DNA from: Podospora pseudoanserina
Taxonomy: Eukaryota; Ascomycota; Sordariomycetes; Sordariales; Podosporaceae
Direction: 5' to 3'
Assembly: GCF_035222485.1 (NCBI RefSeq)
Contig: NC_085920.1
Span: forward strand, 992,001 to 1,056,000
Length of the DNA stretch: 64,000 bases
Shown here: in pieces, positions 54,417 through 64,000 of the stretch
Layout of the letters: each line of letters starts with the position of its first letter
How positions within the stretch are numbered: the stretch's first letter is position 1
Translations under genes and position numbers: made by a program
The notes under the pieces: model-generated
Database searches by the model: none
What the model saw: the letters and a program-made list of their open reading frames with translations, nothing else
Told to the model about the DNA's origin: nothing

Positions 54417-57400
54417 ATGGCGACTGCGGTTGCTGCCGCGGAGCTTAAGCAGCAGGGAGCTATCGAGGCTGCTCAGGATCCAGACAGCAAGGTCACCGCT
54501 GATGACGCCCAACAAAAGATTGTCGAGGAAAGTCGACGAGCTGGCGTGACGGCCTTCACATTCAACCCTGACGCCAGCCCGGAGGAGAAGAAGGCGCAAG
54601 CTCAAGCTGTACGTGTTATTCTTGGCAATGAGTGTATCCCCCCAAAACTAACCACAAAGTTATACAACAGGCTATACCAGAAGGTTTCCACCGAAACCCA
54701 GGTGGTGTCGCCATCGCATCGGATCTTGATACTGACAGCAAGTCTGTCATCGACCTTCCCACACCGTCCAAGGCTGGCGCACTCGAGGTGGTCAAGGCCG
54801 AAAATGGCAAGGTCATTGTCGGTGGTCATGTTGAGGAGGACGAAGATAACTGGTGGGAGAAGACCGGTTGGGAACCCAGGTTTGGGTGGCCGGCTGAGTC
54901 GAGTCTCGAGGGTGAGAGCATGCTCGACCATCAGACATTACTAGAGACTCAGATTCCCGAGAAGTTCTTTGGAGGTATGGAACCCCCCTTACTGTCCTAT
55001 GCCGGGCCAAATTTGCTGACACTTGTGTGGTATAGACTGGTATCACAACGCCGCTGTCATTGCTTTTGCCTGCTTGTCCTCGTGGCTGGTGGCTGTTCTT
55101 GGTGGTGGTCTCGCCTGGGTATTCATCATTGGCGCAGCTTGCTCAACTTATTACCGCACCTCTCTGCGACGCGTGCGCCGGAATTTCAGGGACGACATCA
55201 CTCGTGAACTTGCGCTCAAGAAGCTCGAAACCGATAACGAATCTGTCGAATGGATTAACTCTTTCTTGGTCAAGTTCTGGCCCATCTACCAGCCAGTCCT
55301 TGCCCAGACCGTTATCAGTTCTGTCGATCAAGTTCTCAGCAATGCGACCCCTGCCTTTTTGGACAGCTTGAAGCTCAAGACTTTTACCTTGGGTTCGAAG
55401 CCGCCGAGAATGGAACATGTGAAGACGTACCCCAAGGCCGAGGATGATATTATCATTATGGACTGGATGTTCAGCTTCACCCCCAACGATACCGCCGATA
55501 TGACTTCCCGCCAGCTCAAGAACAAGGTGAACCCCAAGGTTGTGCTTGAGATCAGAATCGGAAAGGCTATGGTCAGCAAGGGTTTGGATGTTATTGTCGA
55601 GGACATGGCTTTCAGCGGTTTGATGCGTCTCAAGATCAAGCTGCAGATCCCTTTCCCCCACGTCGAGAAGATTGAGATGTCTTTCCTGGAGAGGCCGACC
55701 ATCGATTACGTCTGCAAGCCTCTTGGTGGTGAGACGTTTGGTTTCGACATCAACTTCATTCCCGGTTTGGAGACCTTCATTATGGAGCAGATCCACGGCA
55801 CTCTCGCCCCGATGATGTATGCGCCCAATGTTTTCCCCATCGAAGTCGCCAAGATGCTCGCCGGTACTCCTGTCGATCAGGCCATCGGTGTTCTCGCTGT
55901 TACTCTTCACGGTGCTCAAGGCCTCAAGAACACCGATAAGTTTGCCGGTACCCCTGATCCCTATGTTCAGCTCTCTTTGAACAGGAGACAGGTGCTCGCC
56001 CAGACCAAGGTTATCAAGGAGAACGCCAGCCCCCGCTGGAACGAGACTCACTACATCATTATCACTTCTTTCAATGACTCGCTCGATTTTGACATCTTTG
56101 ATTTCAACGATTTCCGCAAGGACAAGAGGATTGCCCAGGTTTCTTTCCCTCTCGAGAACGTCGAGGAGGTTTGGGAGCACGAGAACGAAAGATTGGAACT
56201 CACCAACGATGGCAAGGCAAGAGGGGTTTTGTTTTCCGATATCCGGTTCTTCCCTGTCTTGGAGCCTAAGAAGCTCGAGGACGGTAGCCTGGAGCCGGCT
56301 CCCGAGTCTAACCAGGGTATCTTGCGCTTCACGGTTGAGCAGGCCAAGGAACTTGATGGTGGCAAGAGCATGATCGGCCAACTCAACCCCTACGCGACTC
56401 TCACATTGAATGGAAAGGCGGTCCACACTACCAAGAAGCTGAAGCGCACCAACAACCCTGTTTGGGGCGAAAATGGCTCCAAGGAATTCCTCATCACCGA
56501 CAAAGCGCATGCCAAGCTTGGTGTTGTTATCAAGGATGACCGTGACATTGCCGGAGATCAGACTGTTGGAAACTACCAGATCAAGCTGGAAGACATGCTC
56601 GAACTGATGGCAAAGGGACAGGATTGGTACAATCTTGCTGGTACAAAGACTGGCCGTGTCAAGATGCAGGCTCAGTGGAGGCCGGTGGCCATCTCGGGTA
56701 TTGCGACTGGCAGTGGCGGCTACGTAACACCCATTGGTGTTTTGCGCCTTCACTTCAAGCATGCCAGGAACCTTCGTAATGTCGAGGCTCTTGGCAAGTC
56801 TGACCCGTACGTGCGCGTGGTCATGTCAGGCATTGAGAAGGCCCGTACTGTCACGTTCAAGAACAACCTTAATCCCGACTTCGACGAGGTTCTCTACATC
56901 CCCGTACACTCGGCGAGAGAGCGCCTCCAGCTTGAGGTCATGGACTCTGAGAACGTGGGCAAAGACCGCAGCCTTGGTCTGACGGAGATCTCCTCCGGTG
57001 ACTACATGGTTCAGGGTGAGCTTGGCGAGTGGCTTGTTCACGACGAGAAGAAGGAGCACGAGGATGGCCTGCGTATCCACAACAAGGGCACACCCAAGGG
57101 CACCCTCACTTACACTGTCGCCTTCTATCCTACTCTCAACATTGCCGATCCCGAGGAAGAGGCTGAGAAGGAGAAGAAGAGGCTTGAGGAGGAAAAGGAA
57201 GCAGCAGATGAGGAGAAGGAAGAAGGAAAGGAATCCGATGCCTCGTCTGGCTTGGATGTTCCTCGCTCTACCGAGGCCGGCAAGTTCTCGGCTGACCTTA
57301 AGGAGCCAGCGACGCCTCTCACGCCCAAGACCCCCGGTACTCCCCTCTCGGCGACATTCTCCTCCCGGAGATCGCATGAGAACAGAGAGCCCCCCAAGGT

Positions 57401-59129
57401 CTACCTTACACCCCAGGAGCTGCTCAAGAAGGAGTCTGGTCTTATCATATTCAAGCTCATGGAGGCCGATTTGCCCAAGAGTCAGACCCGCATCGAGGTC
57501 TTTGTAGACGACATGGCCTTCCCTTCGTATACCTCTTCGGTTGCCAAGAAGTCAAAGACGACTTTTGACGAGATTGGCGACTGCTTCATTCGTGAACTGG
57601 AGTTCTCCAAGTTGACCATCAAGGTGTCGGAGAAGACGGACAGCAAGGAGGGCAAAAAGGAACGAGTCCTGGCCCGTCTTACCGGAAATACTCTTGATAC
57701 GCTCAAGCAATGCTTGGTAAGTGCTTTTGCTACAGTCAGCCGTGATTAGACTTTCAGCTAACAGCCTCAGAACAACCCAACGGTGCTCAAGCTAAAGGAT
57801 GATGATGGAAACGTGTATTCCATCCAGGTCAGCCTCAAGTATGTGCCAGTGCAGATGACACTCGACCCCAGCGAGAGCATCAATAACATGGGTAATCTCC
57901 GGGTCGATGTGTTGGACGCCCAGAACCTGCCATCTGCCGACTCGAACGGCAAGAGCGACCCTTATTGCAAGTTTGAGCTCAACGGCGTGGAAGTGTTCAA
58001 GACCAAGACGGTCAAGAAGACGCTCAATCCCGAGTGGAAGGAGTTCTTCACGATTCCAATCCCCTCGAGAACGGCGGCCAAGTTCAAGGCGACTGTTTGG
58101 GATTGGGATTTCGCTGACAAGCCTGACTTCCTCGGCGCTGCTGACATTAACCTTGAGCAGCTCGAGCCATTCAGGGGCCAGCAGTTCACTTACACTCTGG
58201 ACGGAAAGTCGGGCACCCTGCGGCTCCGTCTGCTCTTCACGCCAGACTACGTCACCAGGACAAGACAGGGCACTTCAACCCTCACTGGTACCTTCTCGGT
58301 GCCAGGCAGAATCGTTACTGGTGTGGCTGGCGTGCCTCTCAAGGGCGGTGCCGCTGTGGGCCATGGTGTTGCCAAGGGTGCCTCTTTCTTGAAGCGCGGG
58401 TTCCGCAGTGCTACGGGCAGAAGGGATGATGATGATGAAGAGTCTGTCAGCTCGGCCGACATTCCCATCATCACTACCAATGGCCCCGACTCAGGGCCCG
58501 GCGGCGGACTGAAGAGATCAGGCGGTCTTTCATTCCCCGAGGCTATCCCAGAGGCACCACCAAGCCCTCCTGGTGACAAGACTGCCGGGCTTGCCAACGG
58601 CGCAGGCGGTCTCACCCTTCATCACACAAGAACCAGGAGTGTAGGTGCCTCTTCGGTGCACAGTGCCATTTACCCTGGAGCGTCTTCTGGCACTGCCACC
58701 TTCAATGTCGTTTCCGCCACCGGCTTCCCTCCGTCGGCGGATGTCTACGTCATCATCACGCAGACCAAGGACGGCAAGACCAAGCAGGTCGGCAAAACCA
58801 AGCATCGAAAGTCGTCTAGTGGCACGATCAAGTTCGATGAGACGTTCAAGATCCAGTGCACTCCAGACGCTCAGTTCAAGGTAGAGGCCAAGGAGCACCA
58901 CACCTTCGGTAGCGACGACCCGCTTGGCGAGACTCTTTACTTTGTGGATGAGACCAACTCTGGTCAGGAGAAGCAGCTGTCGATTGGTTCTGGGTCTGTC
59001 TGGATCAGGAGCTCATTCGTTCCGACTGAGGAGAAGGGTCTGCCAGACAGCCCCAAGTCTACGTCGGGGATCAGGAGGAGTTTTCTGAGCAAAAAGGACC
59101 TGAAGGTGCCGGGCTCTTCGGGGTCATGA
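54417..59129 (+). CDS. Tricalbin (SMP and multi-C2 domain ER-plasma membrane tether)
   Basis: Four exons: 54417-54608, 54671-54974, 55036-57716 and 57771-59129, with introns of 62, 61 and 54 nt; 1511 aa, in the range of fungal tricalbins. Tricalbins (extended synaptotagmins) hold ER and plasma membrane together and move lipids. A cytosolic N-terminus of about 165 residues leads to a hydrophobic hairpin (AVIAFACLSSWLVAVLGGGL and on to IGAACSTYY), then an SMP lipid-binding domain at about 231-446. Six C2-like units follow. C2A has DPYV and DFNDFRKDKR. C2B (MIGQLNPY) and C2C (GKSDPYVRV) are partial. A degenerate C2D lacks DPY. C2E has a full calcium set (ADSNGKSDPY and DWDFADKPD). A final C2-like unit precedes a Ser-rich tail. 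Linkers between C2C and C2D hold a Lys/Glu-rich coil. Splice junctions restore FFGDWYHN and QCLNNPTV. Confidence 0.95.
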
Positions 59130-59989
59130 CTAGATGGCAGTCGCAGTATTCGTCGCAAGTTTTCATGGGGAAGGAGTAAGAAGGACAAGGGCAAGGGCAA
59201 AGGGTAATTGATTAGGTTTTTTTTTTTTGTTTGGGGGGATGGAAATGGCATTCATATGGAGTCTGAGGCGAGAAGGGAGGAGGGTTGGGGTTAATAACTA
59301 ACTGTTAGTCCTGGATGGGGGTTTATTTTTGTTTCTACTGTTTATTGTTTGTGTCATGGTCATGGCATTGTTGCTATTAATTGCGTGATTGATGGTGGTA
59401 GTGGTGGTTTTTATGATACCTGTTTTTGTTACTGATAGTTTTATCGGTGCTGTTGAAATGAAAAGTACTTTTATGAATATTGAAGGATATGTGATATTAA
59501 ATAGATGGAGACCTGCCCCCTTTTTCTTTTGTGATGTTCTGGAAGAATGTCTTGGCAGGGGTAGTTCTTTTTTCGCGCTGCCGGCCGGGGAATTAATGGG
59601 GTGAACCCGACTAAGATTTGACAGGTGTTGAATTGGCCAATTCCGTTTCTTGGAGTGGGTGGGGTCTGTGCGTCAGTGGTTCAGGCAGGTCACGGAAGCT
59701 GGGGTGCGCGCGCCAGACATTCGTGGGGAACAATACAACTCGACAATTTGCTCTTGTTCACTCTTTTTTGTTTTTTTCTTTCGTCAATTTAACGAACGAC
59801 AAACTGTTCAGATTGAAGTGACGAGTAGAACAAACAAACAAACAAACCGGCGATGTCTTGACACGACGACGAGGAACAAGATACCACTACGTACAAACTG
59901 TCCGCAGGCAGTGACGAAAGCAACGGGCCTGATCAAGAGCGAGCGAGACGAAGTCGGTATTAGTCGACACTACAACCACCACCATCTCC

Positions 59990-59990
<1 letters not shown>

Positions 59991-60043
<53 letters not shown>
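59991..60043. repeat. (CGA)n microsatellite, about 18 units
   Basis: Uninterrupted GAC/CGA trinucleotide run 115-165 nt before the ELMO start codon, probably in its 5' leader. Pure repeat, expected to vary in length. Confidence 0.93.
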
Positions 60044-60044
<1 letters not shown>

Positions 60045-60048
60045 TTCT

Positions 60049-60098
60049 GGTTTTTCTTTTTTTTTTTAAAAAAAAAAAAAGAAAAGAAAAGAAAAACC
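60049..60098. repeat. T/A inverted repeat
   Basis: Arms GGTTTTTC (60049-60056) and GAAAAACC (60091-60098) flank T11 followed by A13 and GAAAA units, so the strand can fold back on itself. It ends about 60 nt before the ELMO start. It may form a hairpin in the leader or act as a nucleosome-depleting poly(dA:dT) element. Confidence 0.8.
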
Positions 60099-60157
60099 TC
60101 TGAGCCCCATAAATTACATCCATCACGATACTAAAGAAGGGGAATCTACCGCCCATC

Positions 60158-62482
60158 ATGGACCAAGCCGACATCCCCGCGCTCCTCTCCCGCCTCGCCT
60201 CGGACGAGGACGCCGCCCGCAAAATGGCCGTCTTCAAGCTCCAATCCAGCATCAACGACCCGGCCTTTGCCGACGTGTTTATATCCTCTGGTGGTCTGGT
60301 CATCCTCCGCCGACTGATCATGACAACGGGGGGCAACACCCTCGCTTACTCCCTGCAGTCTCTCTCCCGCCTGTTGGAGGTAGACATGGGCTGGGATATA
60401 TTCGAGGGTGTCGGGGCGGGGGAGCTGGTGGAGAGGGTTGTGGAATTGGTGGTGACGAACCCGTTGGTGAATATCCTGCGAGGGGCGATGAGTATACTGG
60501 TGGGAGTGGTGGGGCATCAACCTGGACAGGGGCAAAAGGGGGGGGTTGTGCCGGGGACGTTTGGGTTCCGGGCGCTGAAGCCGGCCGTGGCGGTTTATCC
60601 ACAGTTTTTCGAGCTGGTGATTCAGCAGTTGCAAAGTGCGGATCACGCGCTTTGTGCGAATGCTTTGGGGTTGATTAATGCGCTTGTTAGGGATGCGGTG
60701 GTTAATGATGTTGCTAGTGGGATGGTGGCTGCCGGGGGGGCAAAAGGGGGAACGGCGGCGGGAGGAGGGGGAGGGGGGGAGGATTGGAGTAAATTTATCA
60801 AGAGGTTGCAGGATTTGGGGTTGATCAAGGCGGTGTATAATTTGTTGCAGAGCTCAAGTTTGCAAGATTTGGCGCACCCGCTGTTGGAGTTTCAGGGGCT
60901 GACAAAGGTTTTGCTGAGGAAGTGGAGGGAGGTGAGGGTTGATCTTGAGAGGCCGGAGCACAGGCGGGCGTTGAAGGGGTTGCATTTGGCGAGTGCGCCG
61001 GATCGGAGGCATGTTAATGGGGTTGCGGGGGGTGTGGTGGTGCCGATTCCGCCGCAGCAGGAGGATGGGACAGCTGGGCAGTCGGGGACGGCGACTACCA
61101 CTACCACTACGAGAAAGACGAGCAGGAAGCACAACCCGGAGAAGTGGAGGAGGTTGGGGTTTGAGACGGAGAGCCCGGCGGCCGAGTTCGAGACGGCGGG
61201 GTTTTTGGGCATGATGGATTTGACGGATTATGTGAGGAAGAACGAGGATGGGTTTCAAAAATTGTTGCTGGAGCAGTCGACGCACCCGCTGAATGAACGG
61301 TGTCCGGTTGCGAGGGCGAGTTTGGCCGTGACGATGATCTTGTATGATCACTTTGAGGTGGACAAGTCTGACTTGGAGGATATCAGGGGTTATCTGGCTC
61401 TGAATGATGGGAAGAACAACGACAGGCTGTTCAAGCCGCTGCTGCTTCAGTGGTCGAGGCTTCACACAGCGGGGCTGCATGCTTTCTTTCGTATGTGGAA
61501 GGCTACGGGGGCGCAAAGGGAGGACTTTGACAAGGTGGCAGAGCTAGTGAGGATTCTCATTGAGCAAGTTGCCGGCCAGGCTAGCAGAACCAAGGACGTG
61601 CTGGAGGTGGAGGATGACTTGCAAGAGTACGATGCTGGTCGGTTGAGGGAGTTGCAGATGGAGCTGTTGGAGCTATCGTTTGAAGACCAATGGGGCACGC
61701 ATCTCTTCCAGGTCCGCGAGGAGCTCAAACACGAGGCGCTGTCGTTTGTCAAGGAGCAGCGTATCCGGTGTCTGCTGCAGGGCTCGTGGTTTACCAAGCC
61801 CATGTCCCGCAACAACAACGCCCACTCGAGAGAAAACAGCTACCAGAAGAGAAGGCTTTATCAACCCTGGCGGTATGCCAAGCTCTCTCACAACCGGCGC
61901 TACCTTCACTATGCCGACTTTCCTGAGCGTCTTGCATACGATCCCGGCCTCGAGGCTCTGACGGAAAAGATTGATTTGAGCACCATCAGCTCTGTCGTGT
62001 CGAATGTTTCCGCTCCGAACGAAACAGAGCCGGTGGCAGATCCTGATGCCGCGGATAGCCCGGCTGCGAACTCGACTGCCTCCCGTCATGGCGCACAAGT
62101 CCACAAACCCACGACCAAGATTACGATTTACAGCTTCGTGGAGGACATACCCGGCGGCAGCAAGCCAGAGAGCGTCGCGGGGAACAGCACAAGTGCCGTG
62201 GCCGCCACCTCGAACGGGGAACCAAAAGAGCAGCCGATCCTGACGCTGTTCCCGTTGAACCACAGTTTGGCGTCGGAGTGGCTGGACGGGTTGCTCATGT
62301 TGTTGAATCAGACGCCGATCACGGCCGAGACGAACAAGCTGGTGACGTTAGTGAGCGAGTACGGGTTGAAGATTAGGCTGTTGAATGTGAGGTTGGAGCA
62401 GATGTATGCCGGGCCGGTTCCTGGGGCGGGGGTGGTGCCTAGTCGGGAGGGGCTGGATGAGGATTATTTTTATGAGATTTGA
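60158..62482 (+). CDS. ELMO/CED-12 domain protein
   Basis: Single exon, 774 aa. Residues 1-260 form an armadillo-like helical repeat region (ISSGGLVILRRLIM, LVNILRGAMSILVGV, ALCANALGLINALV), broken by a Gly-rich insert at 190-208. A low-complexity Thr linker (300-320) follows. The ELMO domain begins near 325 (FLGMMDLTDYVRKNEDGFQ, CPVARASLAVTMILYDHF) and runs to about 500. A PH-like segment follows (EQRIRCLLQGSWF, KWRYAKLSHNRRYLHY-like region near 560-600, LASEWLDGLLMLL near 700), and the tail ends in LDEDYFYEI. The order matches animal ELMO and yeast Lmo1, which partner DOCK-type exchange factors to activate Rac/Rho GTPases in polarity and mitophagy. The DOCK partner is not in this window. 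The Gly-rich insert and Thr linker are not family features. The start sits in ATCATGGAC context; the frame is closed upstream by the A-tract. Confidence 0.9.
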   Translation: MDQADIPALLSRLASDEDAARKMAVFKLQSSINDPAFADVFISSGGLVILRRLIMTTGGNTLAYSLQSLSRLLEVDMGWDIFEGVGAGELVERVVELVVTNPLVNILRGAMSILVGVVGHQPGQGQKGGVVPGTFGFRALKPAVAVYPQFFELVIQQLQSADHALCANALGLINALVRDAVVNDVASGMVAAGGAKGGTAAGGGGGGEDWSKFIKRLQDLGLIKAVYNLLQSSSLQDLAHPLLEFQGLTKVLLRKWREVRVDLERPEHRRALKGLHLASAPDRRHVNGVAGGVVVPIPPQQEDGTAGQSGTATTTTTTRKTSRKHNPEKWRRLGFETESPAAEFETAGFLGMMDLTDYVRKNEDGFQKLLLEQSTHPLNERCPVARASLAVTMILYDHFEVDKSDLEDIRGYLALNDGKNNDRLFKPLLLQWSRLHTAGLHAFFRMWKATGAQREDFDKVAELVRILIEQVAGQASRTKDVLEVEDDLQEYDAGRLRELQMELLELSFEDQWGTHLFQVREELKHEALSFVKEQRIRCLLQGSWFTKPMSRNNNAHSRENSYQKRRLYQPWRYAKLSHNRRYLHYADFPERLAYDPGLEALTEKIDLSTISSVVSNVSAPNETEPVADPDAADSPAANSTASRHGAQVHKPTTKITIYSFVEDIPGGSKPESVAGNSTSAVAATSNGEPKEQPILTLFPLNHSLASEWLDGLLMLLNQTPITAETNKLVTLVSEYGLKIRLLNVRLEQMYAGPVPGAGVVPSREGLDEDYFYEI

Positions 62483-64000
62483 GTCTTGGGATTGATCGTG
62501 GGGAGGGAGGGAGGTGGTTTGTTGTGTTTTCGTTGGTTTTATATACCCCGGGTTGTAACAATAACCCCTTTTGTTCTAGTTTTCTAGTATTGTTTGATGC
62601 TGAGGGGGGGGGCATATAGTTTGGTGTGAGATGGTGTATTTGTTTGTCGTAGAGGTGTCATAGCAGGAGGTCTTTGAATCAATGTTTGTGTTGTTTGGTG
62701 AGGCTTTGTGTGAAGTTTGGCCATGCTGTGTGATGGGTCTGAAAGGTGCCTCTTGTAAAAAAATGAGTCAAATTCCGTCATGACACCGCACTATTCCAAG
62801 TATATATCTAGTATTTTTTTTCTTCCCAGGTGACCTGCAACATTGGTCCTCTCATACACTATTCTTCTTCTTCAAGTGTCAAAGTTGTCGGCCTCTAGTA
62901 ATCAGATCTGATACTTAAATATATATGCTATCTTCCACAAGACAACCGCGTTTTCTGAAAGGTTACATCTACACCTTTCTATGGACTGCTTTTGATCAAT
63001 CCGGACTAACACCGTTGCGTTTCATGGTTCCAACACATACTCACGCCATCCCTCTCTCCTTACCAGCAGGCTTGGTGATTGCTGGATTCCTTTCTTCCAA
63101 GTGTAGCACCCCGGGCTCAACAAAAACACACCATATTACCACCTAGACCTACCCGGAGCGTATAATTTACCAAGGAGGACACAATCGGGGGCCTGGAGAA
63201 ACTGGGGAGGTATGGACGAGACATATGGTGATGTTGTTGTTAAGGAGTTCTGGTCAGAGGATTTCATTGGGGCTGTTGAGGACACGCGATGTTAAATTAA
63301 CGAGGGGCGAGCAGCTCACTCATGAAGGAACCACCACAGTTATCAGTAGTAGGTCGGCTTTACTTCAGTCAGGGCAAGGTTGGTGATCCTCACCGTGGCG
63401 ATGTGGGGTTTTCTCCCAACGGGCAGAGATTTCGACTTTGAAACATGTGAGAATTTTGAACTGGTCTTTGGGGGCGGCCCTGGAGGTCCTACGTAAGTGA
63501 CACCACTGGGTAGGCTTCAGCCCAAACGCTTTAGGACCTTCTCACCAGGATCGCGTATGAGAAGTCACCGCTCTACCGCCGTGGCTTTTGAGAACAAAGG
63601 TCGATTCTAATAGGACGCTGAAGATGTCCGCTCCTGTCTGTCGTTAACTCGGTAGTTCCTTGCCATTATCTCGTGCCGAATGCTTGTAAGAATCACAGCC
63701 CGAAAAATTTCAGCTGTTGCGTTTATACAAAATCTCACTTGCTCGGTCTGTAGCCCGCAAACCTGACCTTCCCCTTATCCTTCAATAGCCAACCAGACAG
63801 ACCGGTACAACCGTGCCATGGCAGTAGTCTTCCGAGGCCAAAACCCAGAGTACCTTTACACCTCCTCACGAGGATAATCGCAGACATCCACGGCACGCTG
63901 CCCAGGCAGGCAGAAGACTCGCAGGCTGGTGACAATGAGGTACTGGTCATGGTGAGAACGTGGATCTCGTGACGAAAGCACCCGGGGCGCGACGTATCAT
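62483..64000. other. Right-edge intergenic sequence
   Basis: About 1.5 kb after the ELMO gene with no supported gene. Contains T-rich sequence near 62810 and a set of nested inverted repeats at 63484-63568. A 71-codon frame at 63735-63950 on the minus strand is unrecognised and probably random. Confidence 0.45.
63484..63568. repeat. Nested inverted repeats, structured element of unknown nature
   Basis: AGGTCCTA (63484-63491) pairs with TAGGACCT (63532-63539). GTGAC (63497-63501) matches GTCAC (63564-63568). CTTCTCA (63538-63544) pairs with TGAGAAG (63558-63564) around a 13-nt loop. The pairings overlap and so are alternative. On the minus strand the flank GGTAGAGCGG resembles part of a tRNA D-arm, but no complete tRNA folds. 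Confidence 0.45.

Larger units (their letters stand above)
59130..60157. other. Intergenic region upstream of the ELMO gene
   Basis: About 1.0 kb between two plus-strand genes. Left part: tricalbin 3' end, T-rich. Right part: the ELMO promoter and leader, with a (CGA)n tract and a T/A palindrome close to the start. The open frames across the CGA repeat are artefacts of that repeat. Confidence 0.5.

Noticed and set aside
55143-56762. 539-codon minus-strand frame opposite tricalbin
   Set aside because: Antisense shadow of a highly codon-biased gene; no domain of its own.
59650-60069. Frame ending in a poly-Asp run
   Set aside because: Produced by the CGA microsatellite; no protein features before it.
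63520-63590. tRNA gene on the minus strand
   Set aside because: A D-arm-like GGTAGAGCGG and a CAT triplet are present, but no T-arm consensus or matched acceptor stem can be found.

Overview
The window looks like chromosomal DNA of a filamentous ascomycete, most likely a Sordariomycete and perhaps Sordariales. Introns are short (about 49-148 nt) with GT..AG ends and CTAAC/CTGAC branch sites. Most genes carry 0-3 introns, and the gene set is typical of Pezizomycotina (PEX2/car1-type peroxin, CDC14, tricalbin, oxysterol-binding protein, Frizzled-like receptor). I support 17 protein-coding genes. I see no convincing tRNA, rRNA, CRISPR array or intact transposon.

Layout, left to right. (1) 0.5-8.1 kb: a 3-hydroxyacyl-CoA dehydrogenase fused to a YWTD-type propeller (-), the peroxin PEX2 (+) and a polytopic membrane protein with an N-myristoylation signature (+). 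(2) 8.5-10.3 kb: a SWIM zinc-finger protein (-), then a gene-poor stretch to 15.1 kb with G-quadruplex-type tracts. (3) 15.1-22.7 kb: CDC14 (-) divergent from KEOPS subunit PCC1 (+), which converges on a WDR5/Swd3 protein (-) with an RS-rich N-terminus and a GC-AG intron. That gene is divergent from ISC1-type sphingolipid phospholipase C (+). (4) 23.1-33.6 kb: five minus-strand genes or exon sets in tandem: a membrane-anchored histidine acid phosphatase with a long poly-Asn tract, a CRT10-like protein, a membrane-anchored GH5 glycosidase and a Frizzled-like seven-helix receptor. (5) 33.6-42.6 kb: a 9 kb gene desert. (6) 42.6-62.5 kb: an oxysterol-binding protein of eight exons (-), a large unrecognised proline-rich protein (+), U2AF small subunit (-), a tricalbin (+) and an ELMO/CED-12 protein (+). 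(7) 62.5-64 kb: no gene.

The genes do not form a pathway cluster. They are mostly housekeeping functions: peroxisome import, mitotic exit, tRNA t6A modification, H3K4 methylation, sphingolipid turnover, lipid transfer at membrane contact sites, splicing and Rac-type signalling. Two themes recur. One is lipid and membrane-contact biology (ISC1, OSBP, tricalbin, PEX2). The other is signalling at the plasma membrane (receptor, ELMO). Exon structures were worked out by hand; every multi-exon model given sums to a multiple of three and restores conserved family motifs across each junction. I could not run homology searches, so family calls rest on recognised motifs.
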